NCBI GenBank assembly: GCA_002077045.2
Contig: KZ111148.1
Location: forward strand, 188,083-252,082
DNA from: Rachicladosporium sp. CCFEE 5018
Lineage: Eukaryota > Ascomycota > Dothideomycetes > Cladosporiales > Cladosporiaceae
Length of the DNA: 64,000 nucleotides
Direction: 5' to 3'
The notes under the pieces were generated by a model that did not search any database, was not told where the DNA came from, and worked only from the letters and a program-made list of their open reading frames with translations. Made by a program: the position numbers and the translations under genes. Shown here piece by piece: positions 10,948 to 19,684 of this stretch; position 1 is the first letter of the stretch; every line of letters starts with the position of its first letter.

Positions 10948-11103
10948 GGCCCAGTGGTCTAGTGGTATGATTTTCGCTTCGGAATTTGATTCCAGGAGCT
11001 CTGCTCCCAAGATTGCGAGAGGCCCCGGGTTCAAAGTAAGATCAAGCGCAACACTCCTTCACTCGTTCCACACGCTAACTTTCGGAAAGTCCCGGCTGGG
11101 CCC
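10948..11103 (+). tRNA. tRNA-Pro (CGG) with an anticodon-loop intron and a second, T-loop intron
   Basis: The acceptor stem is GGCCCAG (10948-10954) pairing perfectly with CTGGGCC (11096-11102). The A box TGGTCTAGTGG is at 10955-10965. The anticodon stem is TTCGC (10973-10977) with GCGAG (11015-11019), and the anticodon CGG is at 10980-10982. A 30-nt intron after position 37 spans 10984-11013. The T-stem is CCGGG (11025-11029) with CCCGG (11091-11095). The T-loop begins TTCAAA and is then interrupted by 11036-11089. Removing that block restores the loop TTCAAAT and a complete B box, which the genomic DNA splits. TTTT at 11119-11122 is a weak Pol III terminator; another TTTT lies inside the gene at 10971-10974. 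Expression is unproven. Confidence 0.85.
11036..11089 (+). other. 54-nt spliceosomal-type intron inside the tRNA T-loop
   Basis: This block begins GTAAG, has CACACGCTAAC with its branch-type A at 11078, and ends in AG 11 nt later. It therefore has every signal of a short fungal Pol II intron and the usual length. It lies between tRNA positions 59 and 60. The other copy (41895-41948) has the same length and keeps exactly these signals, while bases between them differ. Removal of the intron by the spliceosome is inferred. Confidence 0.7.
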
Positions 11104-12619
11104 CTTAATTCGTTGTTATTTTGCCCTTCTTATGTCTCTGGGTGAGGCTTGACGTTTTGCGCAACAGTGAGCCAGATGAGGCAGTAATTCCTGCGGTCAT
11201 GGGAGCCCCCACGGCCAACTACACCCACATATTGGATCGCCCTACTTCTACCAAAGTCCTCTCCCATCAGGGAGCAGGGGCAGCGGGTCTGCTTCATGAT
11301 ATCAGAGATCTTGCAGCGCTGTTCAGACTTTGGTGTCCATACCATGTTTGAACATCCGACATCCTACAAAGCCGATACGGACGATTCCTGATGGTTCGTG
11401 GAACAGGACTGCTGTACCAGTCAGCTCAGCAAACCAGGGTACAGGGTACGCGCCCTTCGAACGAGGCAACGTGGACGAAGCTGGATCGTTCCGAAAGCCG
11501 ATTGGCGGAGTCACACCTACTACGAGTCCATTGACGTGCTTCGGGCCACCTGCGGTCAATTGCCACTCCTCCTCTTCAATCTGAAACGGACTTACAGCCT
11601 TCGATGAGCTCGGGTCATCCTGCAATGGTCATCTGGAATATTACCTACTTCTAACCAAGGTCTTCGAGCGGCATGAAATTTTAGAGGTCGCTATCTGCAA
11701 CGCTACAGGCTACAGCAGACGCTGGTGACGTCAATGAACCACGCTTGCTCTGCACGATAGAAGCGCACTCCCCCGTTGACACGGCTACTAGTAGCGACGG
11801 GCCACACGACCGCAACTGGTGTTTGGAGAGCAATACTCTCCGGTCATCGACGCACCTCACGACCTGCGGCGCTCCAATACCAAAGCTTTCCATAGCCCGC
11901 GACAAGGTACTTAGTCGTGCAACTCTACGAGCCACACCGTCACAATACCTGAAATGTCTCTAGTTCTGGGCCTCGAACCGTCTCGGGGGTACTTACTTAA
12001 CCCCGGGTCCTCTCGCAATCCCGGGAGCAGAGCTCCTGGAATTTGGGCGTTGACAGTGGCGATAGTCCATGAGGTCAACAAGTTGTGGTCACCCCGGGGT
12101 GTTACGTCTGAGGAAGAAATCCGTTGCCTCTGCATACGGAGGGGGTCGCCGCGCTCCTGAAAGCAGTCCACTACAGTTGCAGACTACGATACGTGCAAGT
12201 CATAGTGGCAACGAACGCGGCACCTCAAGATCCGTGAAGGGTATGCTACAATTTTCCTCAAAGTGGATCTCTCGACGTGTACGACGCTATGAATACACTC
12301 GATCACTTGCACGCATATATGGACATCTAATTTTGTGTTACGGAGACCAAGTGCGATCGCAGTCAGCTCACGATACCCGGGTTTCGAGGTAGGAGAACGA
12401 GAGTTGAGCTCGTGGATCAATCCAATCATGACCTCAGCCTTTACTTAGTGTGCGAATGACAGAGCTTCAAGCCTCTGGCTAAGCACACAGAGGTGCATCG
12501 CACCTTCCTCATGTCTCATGTGGACATTAAGTTCGCGCAACGCCACCTCTGCAAGATCCCAACTTGCCTCCATCACGATACTACGACAACCACCCAGACA
12601 CAAGCACATCTCTAGGAAA
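11104..12619. other. Intergenic region downstream of the tRNA
   Basis: About 1.5 kb between the tRNA and the hypothetical gene at 12620. It is homologous to 41963-43438 but carries many indels. Apart from the inverted tRNA relic at 11992-12042, I see no gene in it. Confidence 0.5.
11992..12042 (-). pseudogene. Inverted, truncated relic of the tRNA-Pro
   Basis: Read on the minus strand, this piece matches the tRNA from the second half of its anticodon intron (CCAGGAGCTCTGCTCCC) through GATTGCGAGAGG and the T-stem to GGGGTTAA, and then GTAAGTA, the start of the T-loop intron. The 5' half of the tRNA is at best a faint trace up to about 12085, and no 3' acceptor half follows. It cannot encode a tRNA. 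With 10984-11040 it forms an inverted repeat about 0.95 kb apart. Confidence 0.7.
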
Positions 12620-13738
12620 ATGGCCCACCCTCCCAGCTCGTCCATCAGCATGGATGAAGACACGATAGACAGGCGACAGTTCCTTGCCGCAGCCGCTCTC
12701 GTGGATGAACACAGGTGGGATGAGTGCCTAAATGAGGCTCGTGCCAATCTCACCGACCCGACTCTGCCACTTTTCTGGGAACTGAAGAACATGTTGCTTG
12801 TTGCAGTCTTGCACGAACACTGGTATGCGGGCCAGCGTGTGCGCCATCGCATTGAGAAGCTGTACGCTGCCACGGAGCGACGCATCGATCAGGACTTACA
12901 TCCAGGCGACATGGCGGCGCTTCTCTCGATACGCATAGACTTGGAAGATCTTCAACGTCAGCTAGACGAGCAGGCCCCGGAGACAATTGATTATCATCGC
13001 GCGCACTTCAGCGATGATGAGATGGACACCGACGAAGCCGGGGAGAGCGACGGGCTTGATAGTGACGAGAACATGTCCGATGGTGGCAGTCATGACAGGG
13101 ACGGTGTCGAGCGCGCTGTTGGGTTCGTTAACGACCCAGACATCATCAGAGAAGTGCCCGATAGTACGCACGACTTCGACTTCGATAACGAGCTTGTATC
13201 AGGAGCTGCCGCTGTCGCACCCTCAGCTAAGGAGGCCGAGCAGCCGAAATGCCCAGCCCTGACCGGGATCGAGACTGCGGTCGCACCTGCCAGGATCGCT
13301 GCCAACGGTGTCGTGAGCGCGGTGGCAAATGCGCCTGTGGAACGTCGCAGTCAGCCAGTGACACACATCTCATCGCTACGAAACGCAGTGGCACCAGCGA
13401 AGCCAACCACCGCCACCGGGTCAGTTGTTGTGGTCATGGAGGATGCGTCATCAAGCATGGCCCACGCGGCGATGCAACAAAAAGCCACGATAGAGGTCGC
13501 TGCTCCGGTGCAGTCACCCACGAGACCGCGGCATACGCCATTAGGCGACACTGAGAAGTCACTACCGCCGACGTTGCTGCCAACATCGTCCAGTAAGTAT
13601 GTCTGCCCGCCTTCAATTGCTTTGACCGTATTAAAATACTGACTAAATCATGTAGGGAGTTCCAGCTCCAGCGCGGTGCCCCCATCTTCCATAGATGTGG
13701 CGCAGATGCTGGCGCAGGTCGCACCTCTACCATCATAG
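12620..13738 (+). CDS. Hypothetical protein with conserved helical N-terminus and low-complexity tail
   Basis: Not assigned to any family I know. Exon 1 is 12620-13594; a 61-nt intron 13595-13655 has GTAAGT, CTGACTAAAT and TAG; exon 2 ends at 13738. Residues about 10-115 are helical and well conserved with the other copy (for example DEHRWDECLNEARANL, RQLDEQAPETI). An acidic Asp/Glu/Ser stretch and an Ala/Pro/Thr-rich tail follow. The boundaries after 13738 are uncertain. Lys/Arg-rich sequence at 14038-14274 resembles a further exon and also has a counterpart in copy C. The start is the ATG conserved in both copies. Copy C has CAG changed to TAG at 44054, so only this version keeps a full frame. 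Confidence 0.6.
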
Positions 13739-14863
13739 CAGAAAATCTCCAGCGTGGCGGCACCACCCACTCCAGCTCCTGTCCAGACCGTCATACCGAT
13801 TCGGAACGCCCAAAGTCACCAGCAGCCGCAGACGCCCGCCGATCAAGGCCGTCAATCGGCGTCCGCTCTCATGTATGCGCCAGGCTCCCCCTCATCCTGT
13901 CGTTGTGACTTACAGCTGACGTGCATGTCTGCAGGCCCGCTACACTTCATCAGCGCACGGCAGCGACTGCCGCAAAGGACAAGACTTTGCCCGATCCTCT
14001 AGACAAAACTCCGAAGCATTAGCCAAGCACAGCAACCTTGCTTAATGGCGACGGCACTCGGGTCATGAAGCGCAAGAGCAGCAACGCGCCGTTGAGGAGC
14101 TTGGCTAGTATTACGACGAAGAAGGACAACACCGGTGACAATGAACAAGCCCGGAGAAGAAGCAGATTCAGTTCTTCACGGGGAAATGCAAGAAGGCAGG
14201 GGATGAAAAGAAGTCCGGTGGGACCGGACTGCGGTGGTATATTGAGTGACATGTCCGATGTTTGCACTTCATAGCACGTGAATTACATATCGGATTCAAC
14301 AGCATCGCGGAGCAGTGCTGCTGTTACTGAGGTCACCTCCGTCCCCAACTCATTCGAGGGCTATGAGCCGTAGTCCAGTAGGCCTGGAGGCGTGTACAAA
14401 TTCCATCAGCTTTCCGTTGGCGCGGCGCCTGGACATCGCAGATCGCATCACTTCCGGAGTCAGCGTTGACGATGTGGCGTTTGAGCGGAACTTGAGAAGG
14501 GGCACACACATACAGTATGGGAGGTAATATGAGTCGAGTCGAGTGCGGTGAAATACGGGACGCAGCAGCGGCTTCCTGTTCGGAGTAACCCGACATCCTC
14601 CCTGCCCACTTGCTCACTCCCGATCAGCTCCCTCTTCAACCCCGCATAACATTCGGAACACATTATGGTCCCAAGGAAACAGTGGAGGGCGGTCGATGCT
14701 CTCAGTAGCCCGTCTGAGGTAGGTCGTTCTCCGGCGCAGCTTCTCATTGCCCCCAAGTTCCGTCACTCCAGCCTTTCTTCCTGGGGTACTCTCCCCAAGC
14801 CCACCTCACCACTTTGAAAGTCTCCCGAGCTGCTCCCGCTTTTCCTTGAGTACTCTCCGCATC
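13739..14863. other. Region between hypothetical gene and DhaK
   Basis: Possible extra 3' exons of the preceding gene (basic, low-complexity frame around 14038-14274), then the promoter and leader of DhaK. The aligned sequence in the other copy (44057-45639) has stops in place of sense codons and several indels, so the coding potential here is doubtful. Confidence 0.4.
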
Positions 14864-16038
14864 ATGGCCACCTCCACCCAAACCACCGCGAAAGAAACCT
14901 TCCACTTCATCAACGCCCCCAGCGACGCGATCAACGAAGCTCTCACCGGCCTGACCTACCTCAAACCCGATCTCTCATACAATGCCGCCTACAAGACGAT
15001 CTACCGCAATGATCTCGACTCCTTCAGTGCAGATCACGTAACAACGATCGGCTTCGCCGGCGGTGGCCATGAGCCCATGTTCGGCGGCTTCGTAGGCCAC
15101 AACTACCTATCCGCCTACGTCTCGGGGAATATCTTCGCCTCGCCAACGGCAGCTCAGATCTTCGAGGCAATCAAGCTGTGTCAGCCGCGAGGTGGCAAGC
15201 AGAGTAAGGGCACGCTTGTCGTTTGTGGGAACTACACTGGGGATATCTTGAATGCAGGGCTGGCGATCACGAGAGCACAGGCTGCAGGTTACAAGGTTCA
15301 CTTCACGCCTATAGGTGACGATGTGGCAGTCGGTCGGAAGAAGGGTGGCAAGGTTGGGAGGAGAGGGTTGAGTGGGCATCTAATAGCGCTGAAGTCTGCG
15401 TGTGCGCTCGCCGAGCGAGGAGAGGGACTTGAGAGGGTAAGCGAGGTGATGGAGTACGTCGCTGCGAATGTTGGAACGATTGGGGTTGCTTTCGATCGGT
15501 ACCGTTATCCAACCCTGCTGGACTCGCAGGCATTGCTGACTACCAACACAGTGTCGCACTGCCCAACGCTACCCTCACAGACCTACAAGTCCTCCCACCA
15601 GCCACCATCGAGCTGGGGATGGGCGCACACGGCGAGCCGGGGCTTCGACAGATCTCTCCAATTCCTTCCCCCGAAGCACTAACATCGCAGATGCTTGATC
15701 TTCTGCTGGATGTTTCGGACACCGATCGAGCGTTCATCCCTTTCTCCGCATCAACAAATCCAACATCAGACAATGAAGTCGTCCTCCTACTCAACTCCCT
15801 CGGTAGCACAAGCGATGAAGTACTTGCAAGATTTGCAGAGCTTGCGATCGCGGATCTGGAAAAGCGAGGCTTCAAGGTCAGTCGAGTCACGCTCGGACCA
15901 CTGGTGACGAGTTTGAAGATGAGTGGTGTCGGTGTTACTGTCTGGAGATTACCACCAGATGATGGTGAGACGTTGACGCGGAAAGAGGCATTGGACCTGT
16001 GGGACTCGCGAGTTGACGTTGTTGCGTGGCGGCAGTAG
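14864..16038 (+). CDS. DhaK subunit of a dihydroxyacetone-kinase-type ketose kinase
   Basis: A 373-residue stand-alone DhaK domain. Exon 1 is 14864-15498, a 53-nt intron 15499-15551 has GTACCG, CTGACTAC and CAG, and exon 2 is 15552-16038. Key features are the Gly-rich GFAGGGHEPMFGGFVG loop (63-78), the GNIFASPTAAQI block (88-99), NYTGDILNAGLA (123-134), GDDVAVGRKKGG (151-162) and GMGAHGEPG (234-242). In the family the His of that last motif (H238) binds the carbonyl of the ketose covalently. No DhaL domain is attached, unlike usual fungal Dak enzymes of about 580 residues. The DhaL part is probably supplied by 7150-8700. The substrate could be dihydroxyacetone, erythrulose, apulose or similar. 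The start ATG is conserved in the second copy. Confidence 0.9.
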
Positions 16039-16511
16039 TCTGGCTTCTTGTAGAACTTTGAAGTGTGTACATCGTACATCGAACACAGGTGGCGCTAGCG
16101 TTGTGCGCATATGCCTTCAACCCTTTTGAATAGCCTCTTCGCCTAGCTGAGATAGCCGACGTGACATGCAGTACCGCAGTGAGACAGTGTCCCATGCTAT
16201 GTAGCGTCTCATGGATTCCAGTGATGTACTGGTGGTTGGATCAGCTCGACCTGACATCGCCAGATGACTAAACACCAGACGAGAGAGACCCATGTGACTG
16301 CGTGTAGAGTGATCGAGTATCGGATGCCTGACGGCCAGCAGTCTGGATGCAAGCAGAGACGAGACTACAAATCTCAACGCCAGTAGACTGCCTGGCAGAA
16401 TCAGGCGTTCCAGCGCCGTGAGTACGGGCAGCCTCAGTACCAGCAACGGAAGAGCTATACAGCTCGCAAGCTAAAGCTCATCACGCAGCGCTGCCTCAAC
16501 CAGCACATCAC
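16039..16511. other. Convergent 3' flanks of DhaK and mutarotase-like gene
   Basis: About 470 bp between two stop codons on opposite strands. The other copy (46817-47167) is shorter, with a deletion of roughly 120 bp. I see no gene. Confidence 0.5.
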
Positions 16512-16868
16512 TCACTCAATCCACATCAACTCCTCCAAACCCCTCCACCACCCCTTGGCATCCACACTCCCCGTACTCCCCTCCACGAAAGTCTCCTGCA
16601 TCGCATCGGTCTCCTTCCACCACCTCCGCACCTCCTCATTGGCCTGCATCTTCTCCATGTCCGCCTCCCAGTCGCTGCCAGTGTACTTCATGACTGCGAA
16701 CAGCAGCATAGTAGGCTCATCGAGAAAGATGCTGTAGTCTACGATGTTGCAGTCTTTGATCTGTTTGAGGACTGCCGGCCAGATAGCTGCATGGAGAGTT
16801 CTGTAGGCTTCAAGCGAGGAGCGGCGGAGACGGATCGTCTGCGCGATGCGGCGAGGTGGATTGGCCAT
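16512..16868 (-). CDS. L-rhamnose mutarotase-like protein (RhaM/DUF718 family)
   Basis: A 118-residue, single-exon protein. The family interconverts the anomers of L-rhamnose or a related sugar. Hallmarks are SSLEAYRTLHAAIWPAV with Tyr22, His26 and Trp30, NIVDYSIFLDEPT with Tyr45, the aromatic YTGSDW region, and VRRWWKETDAMQ. The His, Tyr and Trp positions correspond to the active site of bacterial RhaM. Length matches the family (about 105-120). It is divergently arranged with the dehydrogenase gene at 17423, suggesting joint control. Whether the substrate is rhamnose is open, because no rhamnose-pathway dehydrogenase or lactonase is nearby. The second copy is 47168-47524. Confidence 0.85.
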   Translation of the reverse strand: MANPPRRIAQTIRLRRSSLEAYRTLHAAIWPAVLKQIKDCNIVDYSIFLDEPTMLLFAVMKYTGSDWEADMEKMQANEEVRRWWKETDAMQETFVEGSTGSVDAKGWWRGLEELMWIE

Positions 16869-17422
16869 GGCGAATACCTACTGATAACTGTGGGTGTGGT
16901 AATCTCAGGGTCATCAAGACCTTGTCAGCGAAATACACGCCCTTATCGGCTGCTCGGATTATCAATGCCCCGAAGGCGCTCGTTGTATGTACTTTCGGCA
17001 CTCCATTCCCTTCAACCTTCTACACGCATCAACATCATCAACAACGCATTGGGAGAACTTGTCACGAGAAAGCACGTGCTGATTTGCCGCCCAAGATATA
17101 ATCTCATGACACTATGCGCCTGGTTTGTTGAGCAGAGCTTGCAGCAAGGTCCCCCAATCTCACTCGAGCGCATTCGCCGCACTTACGTTCATCCGATTGC
17201 TTGTTCCACTGGCAGCTCTCGCGGTAAATCTGCTCGGGTGAAGTGGACGTCACTTCTCGGGATATGAAGATATAGGTGGCATGTGAAGGCTCAAAATGAT
17301 CGATGGATGCTTCACCACTCTCATCATTGATCGAAACTCTCACGACATTCACCTTCATTGACGTACTATCACTGTCTTATGATCTAGCGAGCAACCTCCT
17401 TCCCCACTACCTCACTCACAGG
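16869..17422. other. Divergent promoter of mutarotase-like and dehydrogenase genes
   Basis: About 550 bp, conserved in the second copy with small indels. It is probably the shared control region of the two divergent genes. The frame upstream of 17423 is open back to 17303, so part may be coding or a 5' leader; the sequence ACTCACAG just before the ATG could be an acceptor of a leader intron. Confidence 0.5.
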
Positions 17423-18706
17423 ATGACTTCAGCAAAGCCAACGATCGCCTTTGCCGGCCTAGGCGCAATGGGCGGCGGCATGGCAAAGAACCTTGTCAAG
17501 AACGGCTTCACAGTCTACGGATTCGATGTCTATCAACCACTCGTTGACAGCTTTGTAAAAGCAGGTGGCAAAGCAGCTAAGACACCCAAAGAAGCCGCTT
17601 CAAATGCAGACTTCTTTGTGTCCATGGTAGCGAACGCTGCACAAAATGCTGCACTGCTCTTCGACGGTGACGATGCAGCTATACAAGGTCTGAAACGCGA
17701 CACGACGTTCATCCTTTGTTCTACATGCCCTCCAGCCTTTGCCATCGAACTACGAACTCGCCTCGACAAGGACTTCTCGCGATCAGATGTTAAGCTCCTA
17801 GATTGCCCCGTCTCAGGCGGCACAATCCGCGCAGCAGACGGCACACTCTCGATCTTCTCTTCTGGCCCAGACGCAGACCTCGACAATGCAGCTACAGTGC
17901 TCGAGACGATGTCCGGCAACCTCTACCGCATGGGCGAGATCAGCAACGGCACGAAAACAAAAACGATCCATCAACTTCTCGCAGCAACAAACATCATCTC
18001 CGCCTCCGAAGCAATGGGTCTCGCAGCGACTGTCGGTCTAAATACCAAAGCAGTCATGGACCACGTCAACAAATCTGACGCAGCATCCTTCATGTTCGAG
18101 AACCGCGCCCCTCATATGCTGAAGAACGACTGGCATCCTTACTCAGCTCTTGCAATCATCCTCAAAGACGCCGGTATTGTCACTGACACTGCGCGGAAAG
18201 AGCAATGGCCGACGCCTCTTGCTTCGACAGCCGAGAACGAGTATCTTCGAGGCGTCCAAGCAGGGTATCTACGCGACGACGATGCGCGTCTAGTACAGCT
18301 CTACCTGCCTAAGTCGCAAGGCGATCTCGTCGCCAAGTGCGCAGACGCGGACGTGATGATGACCGCCTCGCACCAAGTAAGCAAAGATACCATCGTCGAC
18401 CTACTCTCCGGCATCCACCTCGCAGCTTCCGTAGAAGGCATGGCATTCTGCAAGAAGCTCGGAGTCGATTCAAAGACGATGTACGAGATCATCTCCAAGG
18501 CTGCAGGCTGGAACGTGATGTTCACGAAGTGCATTCCGGGTATGCTGGAGAAGGACTCGTGGAGTTTGGCGGACTGCAAGGAGGCTGCGGAGGTGGGGAA
18601 GAAGCTGGCGGAGGCGGTCAAGAAGTGTAGTCAGATTAACTATCCCTGTCCGATGGCTACTAGTGCGCTGCAGCAGTTTTCTTTTGCTGTGCAGGAGGGG
18701 AAGTAG
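17423..18706 (+). CDS. L-threonate dehydrogenase-like (3-hydroxyisobutyrate dehydrogenase family), duplicated C-terminal domain
   Basis: A 427-residue NAD-dependent beta-hydroxyacid dehydrogenase. The Rossmann motif is GLGAMGGGMAKNL (12-24), the substrate loop is DCPVSGGTIRAADG (127-140), and the catalytic segment is GTKTKTIHQLL, with Lys180 and His183. His in place of the usual Asn is the LtnD (threonate/erythronate) signature rather than hydroxyisobutyrate dehydrogenase. Typical members are about 290-300 residues. Here an extra 120 residues repeat the all-helical domain: DLLSGIHLAASVEGMAF (327-343) mirrors QLLAATNIISASEAMGL (184-200). The extra unit lacks the Lys. I chose ATG 17423, conserved at 48076. 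The role is probably oxidation of a sugar acid in the same pathway as the kinase subunits. Confidence 0.85.
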   Translation: MTSAKPTIAFAGLGAMGGGMAKNLVKNGFTVYGFDVYQPLVDSFVKAGGKAAKTPKEAASNADFFVSMVANAAQNAALLFDGDDAAIQGLKRDTTFILCSTCPPAFAIELRTRLDKDFSRSDVKLLDCPVSGGTIRAADGTLSIFSSGPDADLDNAATVLETMSGNLYRMGEISNGTKTKTIHQLLAATNIISASEAMGLAATVGLNTKAVMDHVNKSDAASFMFENRAPHMLKNDWHPYSALAIILKDAGIVTDTARKEQWPTPLASTAENEYLRGVQAGYLRDDDARLVQLYLPKSQGDLVAKCADADVMMTASHQVSKDTIVDLLSGIHLAASVEGMAFCKKLGVDSKTMYEIISKAAGWNVMFTKCIPGMLEKDSWSLADCKEAAEVGKKLAEAVKKCSQINYPCPMATSALQQFSFAVQEGK

Positions 18707-19684
18707 ATAGGTTGTGTACACTATACGCGACTCATTGATAATTCTACGCGTCTCCGGGCTCAATGCCAGCTTAGTGCTTTCTCAAGATTTGCGCTCCATG
18801 TCAAACTTGAATGGTGCCACCCAGGGCTCTACAGTACCTCGAGCTTCGCCTATACAAGCGTGAGGATATACGAGCGCTTTTGCGGCAATGGCTTGACCTC
18901 TGGAGTCCATTCGCCGCCGCCTCTAGGTTCGACACCGCAGCTGCAACATCGCGTGTCCCGATCGTAGCGTGCTTTATACCATAGACGGGGGTATCTGGCA
19001 GCTACAAATGATATGTCGCCCGCCTCAGTTGTACTCTGCCCAGCTCGAGTAGTTCGTGCCAGTGCTTGTCTCACCCTTCGGATGTAGCAACAGGGATGTG
19101 GCACTGTGACGTCCAGTCCGGTACTTGCAGCGAGTTGCAGATCGCTAGTCCATTAGCATGCGCCGTGCGCTCGACTTACGGAATCTTGCCGGACCAGTCG
19201 CAATTGAGTGATCTGGTTTCAAAAACGCCGTGGAGTACGCTCTAGAGCACCATCCATCCAATGACTTTGAACTCGCTGCGAGTCCGGTCCATTCGGTGCT
19301 GTAGGTGTCTTGAATATCATGGTCGTGGATCCAGCCACTTAAGTAAGATGGTCTCGATGCTGATGCGGATAGGTTTACGAGCATGCTTGACATCGAACTT
19401 GGAGCACTGGTATTCTCAAGCTGTATGCTACGGGTATTGTGTGTCGTCTTTGTGCTAGACGATCCGTCGAAGAGCGCGGAGTGATCGTGCTCGTTAATCC
19501 TCAGCTGCATTGGCGAGCCAGATGTGAGAGCCCGTGACAAGCCCGGGACCTTCGTCATCTCTGCTGAGTGAGGCGCTCGGTCTCCCACCGATATACTTCA
19601 CTGTCATTTACGCAGTGGCGGTCAAGTCGACATGTGCATGATCTACCACATCGTATCATCGAGAGCGCCTCTTCAATCTCATGT
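18707..19684. other. Convergent intergenic region dehydrogenase / Zn2Cys6 regulator
   Basis: About 1 kb of 3' flanks, nearly identical to 49360-50338 (only a few percent different, no gene-breaking indels). No coding frame is convincing. Its high identity is notable because parts of both flanking genes are far more diverged. Confidence 0.5.

Noticed and set aside
11036..11089. T-loop insertion as an endonuclease-type tRNA intron
   Set aside because: A possible short hairpin near its 3' end (CTTT-CGG-AAAG) is not kept in the second copy, whereas GTAAG, CTAAC and AG are. I see no conserved bulge-helix-bulge.
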